64,000 nt of DNA from UBA3537 sp038138145 (lineage in GTDB: Bacteria > Bacteroidota > Bacteroidia > Flavobacteriales > Flavobacteriaceae): assembly GCA_038138145.1 (NCBI GenBank), contig JAYQDD010000004.1:1-64000 (forward strand), given 5' to 3'. The position numbers were made by a program, and so were the translations under genes. Under the pieces are notes generated by a model. It was not told the origin of the DNA. It saw nothing but the letters and a program-made list of their open reading frames with translations, and did not search any database. This document shows, in pieces, positions 7,143-15,891 of the stretch; position 1 is the stretch's first letter; each line of letters starts with the position of its first letter.

Positions 7143-8570
7143 TTAATTCGCAAGTTTTACTTCGACACGTCTGTTTGCTGCTCTACCTTCTGCTGTTTCA
7201 TTACTAGCAATTGGTGAAGTTTCACCAAATCCTACAGAGGATAATCTTGAAGTCTCTACTCCGTTTGAAGTCAAAAAGTCAACAACTTTAGCTGCTCTTT
7301 CTTCTGAAAGTTTCTGGTTGAATTTTGCTGAAGCCGTTCTGTCTGTATGTCCTTCGACAACAAAATTTGCTTTAGGATATTCTTTAAGAATTGCAACAAT
7401 AGATTGTAGCGTTTCGTTAGCCGCATCTTCGATGTCAGCCTTTCCTGATGAAAAGTTGATTGTTCTTGCATAGCTAGTCAATTGAGCTTGAACATCTGCA
7501 TTTGGAGTCTCTGGACAACCATTATTTGCAACTGTACCTGCTTCATTAGGACATTCATCATCTTTGTCTAATACTGAATCTCCGTCAGTGTCTGGCCATG
7601 GGCATCCTCCGTTTGCTGCATCACCAGCTTCATTAGGACAGTTATCTTCTGCATTGGCAATTCCATCGTTGTCAGCGTCTGGACAACCGTTTAATGCTGC
7701 TACTCCTGCTTCATTTGGACAGTTGTCTTTGTCGTCAGAAACACCGTCGCCGTCTGTGTCTGCACATCCATTGAATTCGGCTAAACCTGCAACTTCTGGA
7801 CAAGCGTCTTCAGAATCTTGGATACCATCGCCATCTGAATCAGGACATCCGTTAAACTCAGCTAAACCTGGCACTTCTGGGCAAGCATCTTTTTTGTCAT
7901 AAACACCATCGCCATCTGTATCTTTTCCACCAAAATTGACAGAAAGACCTAAGTTATGCTGAAAATGTGTTGTAAGGTAGTCTTGGAAAGAATGCTTGTA
8001 TGTAGACTGGTATGTCAGGCCAAAGTTGTCAGAAAACCAGTAAGAAAGTCCAACAGTTCCATTTACTGTTCCAGCACCAATAAGTGCGTTTGCTGAACTA
8101 CCTGCATTGTTTGCGTTAAAAGGCCCTTCTTCAATCCAAGTGTAACCACCACCTAATCCTAGGTAAGGTTCAAAACTTCCAAAGTTCGCAAGATCTTTTA
8201 ACGAGTATTTTACCGTTCCATCAAGGGCATAGTATTTTAATTCATCAACAGAAATAGTTTCATTTGTTGCATTATCAGATCCCCATTTTTCGATGACGTT
8301 AAACGACCCTGAAACACCGAAAGAAAAGTTGTCTGTAAGGTACTTAGAAACAGAGAGTGTTGAAAGCGAAGGAACAAAGTTCCAATGGCCAGTTACATTA
8401 TAAAACTCATCAAAAAGATCTCCTTGAGGAGAAACTTCTCCAATTGGGTATACGTCAACAGCATTTACACCAATAGATATTTGCCAAGGGTTGTTATCGT
8501 CTTGCGCGTTTACGTTAGCAGCAAACATTAGTAGTGCAAAAGTTAGTGCTAAACTTTTTAAATTTTTCAT
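7143..8570 (-). CDS. OmpA-family outer membrane protein with TSP3 repeats
   Basis: A 475-residue protein. A signal peptide ends at NVNAQ (residue 23). It is followed by an N-terminal eight-strand-like beta barrel (to about 215) ending in LSVNFGG. Next come about five Asp-rich thrombospondin type 3 repeats (DTDGDGVxDxxDxCP, about 216-350) that bind calcium. Last is a C-terminal OmpA peptidoglycan-binding domain with VEGHTDRTAS and NRRVEVKLAN. It is the typical abundant flavobacterial OmpA/P60-like porin and cell-wall anchor. It has its own strong promoter and terminator. Confidence 0.9.
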   Translation of the reverse strand: MKNLKSLALTFALLMFAANVNAQDDNNPWQISIGVNAVDVYPIGEVSPQGDLFDEFYNVTGHWNFVPSLSTLSVSKYLTDNFSFGVSGSFNVIEKWGSDNATNETISVDELKYYALDGTVKYSLKDLANFGSFEPYLGLGGGYTWIEEGPFNANNAGSSANALIGAGTVNGTVGLSYWFSDNFGLTYQSTYKHSFQDYLTTHFQHNLGLSVNFGGKDTDGDGVYDKKDACPEVPGLAEFNGCPDSDGDGIQDSEDACPEVAGLAEFNGCADTDGDGVSDDKDNCPNEAGVAALNGCPDADNDGIANAEDNCPNEAGDAANGGCPWPDTDGDSVLDKDDECPNEAGTVANNGCPETPNADVQAQLTSYARTINFSSGKADIEDAANETLQSIVAILKEYPKANFVVEGHTDRTASAKFNQKLSEERAAKVVDFLTSNGVETSRLSSVGFGETSPIASNETAEGRAANRRVEVKLAN

Positions 8571-8604
8571 AATTAATTGTATTTTTTAGAAGTTAAATTC
8601 ACTG

Positions 8605-8635
8605 CAAAAGTAATACGTTATATTCACTAAACAAA
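8605..8635 (-). promoter_or_regulatory. Strong Bacteroidota-type promoter for the ompA-type gene
   Basis: Read on the minus strand: TTTG (8632-8635), a spacer of 19 bases, then TACTTTTG (8605-8612). This is an exact match to the TTG-N19-TAnnTTTG layout of the phylum, 35 bases before the start codon, in line with high expression of an abundant porin. Confidence 0.75.
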
Positions 8636-8687
8636 TATAATGGCCATAAATTGCAATTTTTATTAAAAAAAACTCATAATCAGTTGG

Positions 8688-9884
8688 TTAGGAGATTATA
8701 TTTAGGGACTTACCAACCCGTTTAAATGCATCTATTGCCAGGTCTAAATGCAGTTTTTCATGCGCTGCGGAGAGTTGTACCCGTATTCTTGCTTTATCTC
8801 TAGGAACTACAGGGAAGAAAAAACCAATAACATAAATCCCTTCTTTTAGAAGCAAATCAGCCATCTTTTGCGCCATTTTTGCATCATAAAGCATCACTGG
8901 AACTATGGCAGAATCGCCATTTATAATATCAAAACCAAGAGCTTTAAGTCCTTTTTTGAAGTAATTTGTGTTTTCCTCTAACCGATCTCGTAATGTTGTG
9001 TCTTTTGACAATAAATCAAACACTTTAATTGATGCCCCAACCAAAGCAGGTGCCAGTGAATTTGAAAAAAGATAAGGTCTTGACCGCTGACGTAACATCG
9101 AAATAATCTCTTTTTTCCCCGTTGTATAGCCCCCCATTCCACCGCCAAGGGCCTTGCCTAATGTCCCCGTAATAATATCTATTCGCCCCAAAACATTTTT
9201 CTCCTCTAAAGTACCAATCCCTGTCTTCCCAATAAATCCAGCGGCATGGCATTCATCAATCATGACTAAAGCATCATATTGATCTGCCAAATCACAAATA
9301 CGATCTAGCGGTGCTACCAGACCATCCATCGAAAACACGCCGTCAGTCACAATGATTTTAAAGCGTACACCACTTTCATTTGCCGATTTTAATTGAACTT
9401 CTAAATCTGCCATATCATTATTTTTGTAACGAAAGCGCTTGGCTTTACACAAACGCACTCCGTCGATGATGGAAGCATGATTTAAACTGTCTGAAATAAT
9501 GGCGTCTTGATCGGTGAGCAAGGGCTCAAACACACCACCATTGGCATCAAAAGCTGCTGCATAAAGTATAGTATCTTCAGTTTGATAAAAGTTCGCTATT
9601 TTTTGTTCCAATTTTTTATGAATGTCTTGAGTACCGCAAATAAAACGAACAGAAGCCATACCAAATCCATGGGTATCCATAGTATCCTTTGCCGCTTGTA
9701 TAACTTCAGGGTGATTGGCTAAACCCAAATAATTGTTGGCACAAAAATTTAAAACCGTCTGCCCTGTGTCTAGAGTGATTTCCGCACCTTGTGCCGATAC
9801 AATTATACGCTCCTCTTTATATAAACCTTGCGCTTTTATGGCATCAAGTTCTTGCTCTAAATGTTGTTTTATAGAAGTATACAT
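8688..9884 (-). CDS. kbl: Glycine C-acetyltransferase (2-amino-3-ketobutyrate CoA ligase)
   Basis: A 398-residue PLP enzyme of the alpha-oxoamine synthase family. It interconverts 2-amino-3-oxobutyrate plus CoA with glycine plus acetyl-CoA in threonine breakdown. Visible are NYLGLANHPEV (around 51-61), the cofactor-contacting DECHAAGFIG (210-219) and the PLP-binding Lys244 in GTLGKALGGG. Full family length. It begins 12 bases after the addA stop, so it is probably cotranscribed with addA. No threonine dehydrogenase gene is adjacent here. Confidence 0.92.
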   Translation of the reverse strand: MYTSIKQHLEQELDAIKAQGLYKEERIIVSAQGAEITLDTGQTVLNFCANNYLGLANHPEVIQAAKDTMDTHGFGMASVRFICGTQDIHKKLEQKIANFYQTEDTILYAAAFDANGGVFEPLLTDQDAIISDSLNHASIIDGVRLCKAKRFRYKNNDMADLEVQLKSANESGVRFKIIVTDGVFSMDGLVAPLDRICDLADQYDALVMIDECHAAGFIGKTGIGTLEEKNVLGRIDIITGTLGKALGGGMGGYTTGKKEIISMLRQRSRPYLFSNSLAPALVGASIKVFDLLSKDTTLRDRLEENTNYFKKGLKALGFDIINGDSAIVPVMLYDAKMAQKMADLLLKEGIYVIGFFFPVVPRDKARIRVQLSAAHEKLHLDLAIDAFKRVGKSLNIIS

Positions 9885-9896
9885 GAAAAAATAGTT

Positions 9897-12800
9897 TTAT
9901 GTGTCTGTTTTAATGGTAAGTTCTGGATGAATATAGACCAGTATTTTTTTGTCTACTTTGTAGCCCATTTGATGTACAACGGAAGCATAATTTTCCAATT
10001 GTTGCTGATGCTGTTCACGGAAGACTCCTGTTTTGTAATCAATAATGATTGCGCCATCATTTGGGGTAATCACCAGTCGGTCTGGAATGATAATTTGACC
10101 TGTAGTGGTCATTATTTCACGCTCATTATAAACTTCAACTTCTGGGCTAAAATAATATTGGAGTTGGGGGTGAAAAACAATAGATTCTAAAATTTGACAA
10201 AGCACTGTACTTTGATCTTTTGCAATGAGCCCTTCTTCCAAGAAGTTATTAATTGTAATTTGAATATCTGATGAAAGATATACTTTTGACAATAAAAGGT
10301 GTATTAAATTCCCTTTCTCTATAGCGTCTTTCTGAGCACTATCCCAAAAATAATTGGCTTTTGTCGCCATAGAAACATTCAATTGATTTTTGGGTATCGA
10401 AACAAATTTATTTTGAAGTTTCATTGGAAATTTTGGGGCGCCTTCTGGCGCAATTCTCTCGAGTGCCCCAAAAGTGTAGTGAGAAGCACCAGACTCCCAT
10501 TTGCCTTCAGACTTAAGAAATCCAATAAGAAGATCAGAGTATGTTTTTAAATCTTCTGAAGATTTTGAAGCTCCAGCAGCATTGCCAATAATGTAAAGTT
10601 GTTCTGCGGCTCGAGTTAGCGCAACATACAGCAGATTAATATTGTCCAATTCCAGTATAGATTGATGCGCATCATACTTGGCTTTGCCCTCGGGTCCAAA
10701 CTGCTCAAAATCTTTATTATAATTCATTAAGAAAAAAGGGAAGTCCTTATGCAAATGTGCCGTTGGCATCCACTCCTTGGGTTCAATTTCTTTGTATATG
10801 TTGAGTTCTGCAAAAGGGAAAATAACCACTGGAAATTCTAACCCTTTTGCCTTGTGGACAGTCATAATCTGAACAGCATCTAACCCTTTTGGAGAGACAA
10901 TACTAAGTTTTTCTTTTTTTTGCTCAAAATAGTCCAAAAATTGAGCGATGCTTGCTGATTGTTTTTGAGAAAATTCAAATACTTCGTCTAAGAAAAACTG
11001 AACATGCGCATTGCTGTTTTGAACCAAATCAAATGTCGTAATGATGTATTCCGCCAATTCATAAACCGATAATTGAATTGCGGTTATAGGGTCAAAATTA
11101 ATCCCTAATTGCTCCATCGCTGCGAAACAAGATATGACATCCAATTTAAGGTAATTTAATCTAAACTGATGACCATCTACAACACTATGCCGTTCTACTA
11201 AATAATTTATAACATTCAATTTTGCGGCCGTATTTTCATTGTCTTGCAAATACAAGAAAACATTGATGATAAGCTGGACTTCTTTGGATTCAGCAATCAA
11301 TAATGTTTCATTCGAAATGATGTCAAGCCCTTTTGAAATCAAATAATTTGCAACCGCAATGCCTTCTTTTCGTTTTCGTACCAAAACACAAATGTCTTTG
11401 TAGGCCGCATCTTCATTTGACGCGATATACTGCTCAATAGTTGTATGGACTTCTTTGGCGTAAAGCGCATGTTTGTCGTCTCCTTTTTCAAAATCCAAAA
11501 AAGAAAGGTGAACATAGCCCTCTTTGGTGTTGTGAATGTCCTGAACCGCTGACTTGTAAAGAGATTTGTGCACAGGATTAGAAAAAATAGTGCTTGAGCA
11601 ATACTTAAAAAAATCGTTGTTAAATTTTACAACTTGTTGGCAACTTCGATAATTCTTTGGTAAACTCAAAACACTTGCTTCAACAGGTAAATCGTGCTTA
11701 TTGTTTATGAGGTTTATAAATTGCTCAGGGTTTCCGCCTCTCCAGCGATAAATGGACTGTTTTGCATCTCCTACCAACAAAACACCGCCCTGTTCGGAAG
11801 ATAGTGCGTTGGTCACCAATGGCTCAAGGTTGGCCCACTGCAGTTCCGAGGTGTCTTGAAATTCATCAATAAAATAATGATTGAATTTTTCTCCAATACG
11901 TTCATATATAAAGGGTGCTGGCTGGGCTTTAATTTCTTTACCAATAATGGTATTAAACTCAGAAATCAATAAAATATTCTGTGCTTGTTTTATGGTATTG
12001 ATCTCCTTTTGAACGAGCGTTAAAACAGAGAGTGGTGTCAGATTTCTTTTAATATTCTGAAGGTAGCGCAAGCGATAAACCGCTTGTTTTGTGCCAAGAA
12101 ACGCCGCCACTAAATCTGGGCGTAAAGCATCTATTTTTTGAGCAATTGATCCCGAAGTCGTTTTGGTGTAAAATGGTGTTGTTTCTATGTTATTTTGCCA
12201 AACTAAATCAAATTTTAAATTATATTTTTTTTCTGCCAATGCAGAAAAGTGTTTTGGTAAAAGACTTTTAAAAAAATCATTGGGGTTCAATCCACGAGAA
12301 GCAATAAGCGCTAAAACTTGCGTAGCGGCAGCTGAGACCTCTTGCTCCAAAGCATTGTGCTCTTTAATTAATTTAGTTTTAAAATCATCAAATGCAGCTA
12401 ATTTTTGGCTAGACAACAACTCCAAATAAGGTAAGGAGGTTTCTTGTGTCAACAATTTTGCCGATTTATACAAGTCTATTGCAATATCCCAACTTTTGTC
12501 GTCGTCAGATTTGGATAGGGCGTAGGAGACTAGCGTTTTCGTAAGCGCTTTGTCCTTGCCTATTTTTGAAATCATTTGATCTACAGCCTTCCGCAATAAA
12601 GTATCTGTGTCTAATTCGACCTCAAAATTTACAGGAAGCTTAAGGTCGTGTGCAAATGTTCTGATTAGGCGTTGGTTAAATTTATCAATTGTAGACACAT
12701 CAAATCCGCCATAATTATGCAGAATTTTCTGGATTAATTGTTTGGCTTTTTGATGAATTGATAAAGGGGTTAAGCCCAAATCTTTCACTAAATCAGAAAA

Positions 12801-13031
12801 CAAATCGTCTTTTTCGGTGAGGATTTTAGGAGATGAAAAGCGCAACAATGCAGCAACAATACGGCATTTCATTTCATCTACGGCTTTGTTCGTAAATGTA
12901 ATGGCAAGGACATGACGGTGCGGTAAATAGGCCTCTGATGTCAATACAATTTTTAGATAGTCCTTTACCAAAGTATAGGTTTTGCCACTACCAGCAGATG
13001 CATTGTATATCTTGAATGTTGAGCCGTTCAC
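9897..13031 (-). CDS. addA: AddA-type UvrD-family helicase-nuclease
   Basis: A 1044-residue superfamily 1 helicase with Walker A ASAGSGKTYTL (residues 11-21), Walker B FIDEFQDTSELQW, motif III VGDAKQSIYRWRGG, motif V MTVHKAKGLEFPVV and motif VI LLYVALTRA. A C-terminal PD-(D/E)XK nuclease carries IIIDYKTG near residue 1008. This is the AddA architecture; with AddB at 4321 it processes double-strand ends for RecA. The start is GTG at 13031, chosen because Walker A must lie close to the N-terminus. It is divergent from the superoxide dismutase gene. Confidence 0.88.
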   Translation of the reverse strand: MNGSTFKIYNASAGSGKTYTLVKDYLKIVLTSEAYLPHRHVLAITFTNKAVDEMKCRIVAALLRFSSPKILTEKDDLFSDLVKDLGLTPLSIHQKAKQLIQKILHNYGGFDVSTIDKFNQRLIRTFAHDLKLPVNFEVELDTDTLLRKAVDQMISKIGKDKALTKTLVSYALSKSDDDKSWDIAIDLYKSAKLLTQETSLPYLELLSSQKLAAFDDFKTKLIKEHNALEQEVSAAATQVLALIASRGLNPNDFFKSLLPKHFSALAEKKYNLKFDLVWQNNIETTPFYTKTTSGSIAQKIDALRPDLVAAFLGTKQAVYRLRYLQNIKRNLTPLSVLTLVQKEINTIKQAQNILLISEFNTIIGKEIKAQPAPFIYERIGEKFNHYFIDEFQDTSELQWANLEPLVTNALSSEQGGVLLVGDAKQSIYRWRGGNPEQFINLINNKHDLPVEASVLSLPKNYRSCQQVVKFNNDFFKYCSSTIFSNPVHKSLYKSAVQDIHNTKEGYVHLSFLDFEKGDDKHALYAKEVHTTIEQYIASNEDAAYKDICVLVRKRKEGIAVANYLISKGLDIISNETLLIAESKEVQLIINVFLYLQDNENTAAKLNVINYLVERHSVVDGHQFRLNYLKLDVISCFAAMEQLGINFDPITAIQLSVYELAEYIITTFDLVQNSNAHVQFFLDEVFEFSQKQSASIAQFLDYFEQKKEKLSIVSPKGLDAVQIMTVHKAKGLEFPVVIFPFAELNIYKEIEPKEWMPTAHLHKDFPFFLMNYNKDFEQFGPEGKAKYDAHQSILELDNINLLYVALTRAAEQLYIIGNAAGASKSSEDLKTYSDLLIGFLKSEGKWESGASHYTFGALERIAPEGAPKFPMKLQNKFVSIPKNQLNVSMATKANYFWDSAQKDAIEKGNLIHLLLSKVYLSSDIQITINNFLEEGLIAKDQSTVLCQILESIVFHPQLQYYFSPEVEVYNEREIMTTTGQIIIPDRLVITPNDGAIIIDYKTGVFREQHQQQLENYASVVHQMGYKVDKKILVYIHPELTIKTDT

Positions 13032-13073
13032 TAAATAAAATTTATAGCAAAATAAACAATCTAAATCACATAC

Positions 13074-13106
13074 TTGATTTAATTTGTATGGAAAATCGTA
13101 AATTTG
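13074..13106 (+). promoter_or_regulatory. Promoter of the superoxide dismutase gene
   Basis: TTG at 13074-13076, a spacer of 22 bases, then TAAATTTG at 13099-13106, which matches the phylum consensus. The start codon follows 33 bases later. Confidence 0.6.
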
Positions 13107-13139
13107 ACCTAAAGTATTTAACCCTTAAAAAATTATTAT

Positions 13140-13748
13140 ATGGCTTTTGAATTACCAAAATTAAACTATGCTTACGATGCATTAGAACCAAACATTGATG
13201 CAAGAACAATGGAGATACACCATTCCAAGCATCACAACGGATACACGACAAAATTAAACGCTGCAATTGCTGGAACAGCTTTAGAAAATGAAAGCATTGA
13301 GTCTATTCTAACGTCTTTGGACATGAGTAATAGCGCTGTTAGAAATAATGGTGGAGGATTCTATAACCACAGTTTGTTTTGGAACGTAATGAGCCCTGTA
13401 GACAAAGGAGAACTCTCTGGAGAATTAAAGGACGCCATTATGGATGCCTATGGATCTTTTGAAAACTTTAAGGACGCTTTTTCTAAAGCGGCGGCAACAC
13501 AATTTGGTTCAGGATGGGCTTGGTTGTGTGTTCACAAAGGAGGTAAAGTAGAAGTTTGCTCTACTCCAAATCAAGACAATCCGCTCATGCCCGGCGTTTC
13601 ATGTGGAGGCACTCCAATTTTAGGAATTGACGTCTGGGAGCACGCCTACTATTTAAACTACCAGAATAGACGTCCAGATTATATCAATGCGTTTTTCAAT
13701 GTGATTAATTGGAATGAAGTAACGAAACGATTTGCGGCTGCTAAGTAA
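13140..13748 (+). CDS. sodA: Superoxide dismutase, Fe/Mn family (Mn-like)
   Basis: A 202-residue enzyme converting superoxide to oxygen and peroxide. Metal ligands are visible at His27, His77, Asp164 and His168 (GIDVWEHAYYL). The glutamine near the active site comes from NQDNPLM (Gln145) and the earlier motif is GGGFYNHSLFW, the arrangement seen in Mn enzymes. A Mn or cambialistic type is therefore more likely than strictly Fe. No signal peptide, so cytoplasmic. It is monocistronic with its own promoter and terminator. Confidence 0.92.
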   Translation: MAFELPKLNYAYDALEPNIDARTMEIHHSKHHNGYTTKLNAAIAGTALENESIESILTSLDMSNSAVRNNGGGFYNHSLFWNVMSPVDKGELSGELKDAIMDAYGSFENFKDAFSKAAATQFGSGWAWLCVHKGGKVEVCSTPNQDNPLMPGVSCGGTPILGIDVWEHAYYLNYQNRRPDYINAFFNVINWNEVTKRFAAAK

Positions 13749-13771
13749 GAAGAAATCAACATAGTAAAAAT

Positions 13772-13802
13772 AAAAAAGGTGAACAGATGTTCACCTTTTT
13801 TG
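13772..13802. terminator. Bidirectional intrinsic terminator after sodA
   Basis: AAAAAAGGTGAACA pairs with TGTTCACCTTTTTT around a two-base centre. It lies between convergent genes and has A and T runs on the two sides. Confidence 0.85.
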
Positions 13803-13884
13803 CCCCAAATCTACCATGAACTTAACCTACTTATGTTATGGTGATTCAAATATATAGTTAAATTAAGTAGCTATTTTGTTTTTT

Positions 13885-13924
13885 AGACGAACTGCACTTT
13901 TTTTAGATGAACTGCACTTTTTTT
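13885..13924. repeat. Two-copy 20-bp direct tandem repeat at the end of the purF-like gene
   Basis: The unit AGACGAACTGCAC plus seven T is followed at once by AGATGAACTGCAC plus seven T, differing by one base. The second copy runs into the stop codon of the minus-strand gene. The remainder of 13803-13884 holds nothing I recognise. Confidence 0.85.
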
Positions 13925-15821
13925 AATAAGCACGTTCGTTTTTGCCTTCGTAAAAGTTAATAAACGCCTGATTAACAACACGGTTTCCACCATCTGTTGG
14001 ATAATTTCCAGTAAAATACCAATCTCCCAAATTATTTGGACAAGCTTTATGTAAATTCTCAATGGTTTGAAATATAATCACAACTTCTGCATTGATGTCT
14101 TCAGCACTTAAGAGCTCAGAGATTTTATTTGAAATCTGTTCTGCTGTAAATGGTGCGTAAATGTCTTTCACAAAATTCTTCACCTCGTGGTCGCTCAAAT
14201 GCACTTGCGCTTTACATTTAGCATAAACATCTTCAATAAGTTGCATTTTGTTATGATCTCTCAAAAGGGCTAATGCGGCTCTAAACGCCACTAAGCCTTC
14301 CAAGTTTGCCATATCAATTCCATAACAGTCTGGATAGCGAATTTGAGGAGCGGAGGATACCACAATAATCTTTTTTGGAGAAAGACGATCCAACATTTTA
14401 AGAATACTCTTTTTTAGTGTTGTCCCGCGAACTATGCTGTCGTCTATAATAACCAAGTTATCTTCTTTCTTAATTACACCATATGTAATGTCATATACAT
14501 GCGCAACCAAGTCATCTCTGCTGCTGTCCTCCGTAATAAACGTTCTAAGTTTGACGTCTTTTATCGCTATTTTTTCAATACGTGTGTGCTGTGACAAAAT
14601 TTGAGTGACTTTCTCAGCTGAAAGAGAGCGTTTCCCCTTGAGTATTTGTTCTGTTTTAGTTTTGTTTAGAAAAGCTTCAACAGATTCTACCATCCCAAAA
14701 AATGAGGTTTCTGCAGTATTGGGAATATATGAAAAAACCGTGTTTTCAATATCATTATCGATATGTCTTAGAACTTCAGGAACAATCAACTTACCCAACA
14801 TCTTACGTTCTTTATATATTTCGGCATCGCTCCCGCGTGAAAAATAAATTCGCTCAAAAGAACACGCTTTACGTTCTGTTGGTTCCAAAATTTGACTGAT
14901 TTTTGTTTGTCCTGACTTTTTTGTGATGATAGCATGCCCTGGGGGTAGCTCGTGAACAGATTCATAAGCTACATCAAAAACGGTTTGAATTACAGGGCGC
15001 TCTGAGGCAACCACGACAACCTCGTCGTCCATATAGTAATAAGCAGGGCGAATCCCTGCTGGATCGCGTAACACAAACGAATCGCCATGGCCTATCATCC
15101 CTGCCATCGCATAACCTCCATCCCAATTCTTTGCCGATTTTTTTAAAATCTTTTTCAAGTTTAAACGTTCTGCGATAAGTGGCGAACATTCCATTTTAGT
15201 ATAACCCTCTTTTTTTAATTTTTTATAGATTTTTGATACCGCATCATCCAAAAAATGACCAATTCGTTCCATAATGGTGATGGTGTCCGTATATTCTTTT
15301 GGATGTTGACCAATTTCGACTAAATTCTTAAACAATTGACGAACATTAGTCATGTTAAAATTACCCGCTAAGATAAGGTTGCGGTGCATCCAGTTGTTTT
15401 GTCTCAAAAATGGATGTACACTTTCAACACTATTTTTGCCAAAAGTTCCATAACGGACATGGCCCAACATTACCTCCCCAAGGTAAGGAACCAACTTTTT
15501 CTGTTTTGATATGTCATTGGTGCAATCTGGATTTTTAGCCAAAACATCATTGATGCGTTGATTAATTTGTCCGAATATATCCTGGATTGGTTGTTGAGCT
15601 ACTGAACGCACCCGGCTGATATAGCGCTCTCCAGGGTTCATATCCAATTTTATGCTTGCAAAACCCGCACCATCTTGACCTCTATTGTGCTGCTTTTCCA
15701 TGATAAGATACATCTTATTGATGCCATAAAAAGCAGTACCATATTTTTCTTTGTAATATTCAAGGGGCTTTAATAGGCGGATGTGGGCTATGCCACATTC
15801 ATGTTTGATTGCATCACTCAT
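13923..15821 (-). CDS. PurF-like amidophosphoribosyltransferase, enlarged and with altered glutaminase motif
   Basis: A 632-residue class II glutamine amidotransferase plus phosphoribosyltransferase. After an eight-residue leader that would be cleaved, Cys9 is the expected nucleophile (HECGIAHI). HNRGQDGAG (45-53) and GHVRYGTFG (120-128) follow. The PRPP loop IIDDSIVRGTT lies at 458-468. The usual NG oxyanion-hole pair in the HNGN-type motif reads GNFN (153-156), so the glycine is Phe155. The protein is over 100 residues longer than typical PurF (about 476-505), with insertions near 65-112 and 385-455 and a C-terminal extension. It either makes phosphoribosylamine for purines or is a diverged paralogue. 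A PfkB kinase gene lies 70 bases upstream. Confidence 0.8.
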   Translation of the reverse strand: MSDAIKHECGIAHIRLLKPLEYYKEKYGTAFYGINKMYLIMEKQHNRGQDGAGFASIKLDMNPGERYISRVRSVAQQPIQDIFGQINQRINDVLAKNPDCTNDISKQKKLVPYLGEVMLGHVRYGTFGKNSVESVHPFLRQNNWMHRNLILAGNFNMTNVRQLFKNLVEIGQHPKEYTDTITIMERIGHFLDDAVSKIYKKLKKEGYTKMECSPLIAERLNLKKILKKSAKNWDGGYAMAGMIGHGDSFVLRDPAGIRPAYYYMDDEVVVVASERPVIQTVFDVAYESVHELPPGHAIITKKSGQTKISQILEPTERKACSFERIYFSRGSDAEIYKERKMLGKLIVPEVLRHIDNDIENTVFSYIPNTAETSFFGMVESVEAFLNKTKTEQILKGKRSLSAEKVTQILSQHTRIEKIAIKDVKLRTFITEDSSRDDLVAHVYDITYGVIKKEDNLVIIDDSIVRGTTLKKSILKMLDRLSPKKIIVVSSAPQIRYPDCYGIDMANLEGLVAFRAALALLRDHNKMQLIEDVYAKCKAQVHLSDHEVKNFVKDIYAPFTAEQISNKISELLSAEDINAEVVIIFQTIENLHKACPNNLGDWYFTGNYPTDGGNRVVNQAFINFYEGKNERAY

Positions 15822-15891
15822 GTGTGAAGGTTGTGTTGTGTGTGGTTAGTATTTTATAAAATAACATTTTTATTCTAAAATAGCACAATTT

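Noticed and set aside
7564..7902. A repetitive plus-strand frame rich in Ser, Pro and Ala
   Set aside because: It is the antisense shadow of the thrombospondin type 3 repeats of the porin; the periodicity comes from that coding repeat and not from a separate gene or CRISPR array.
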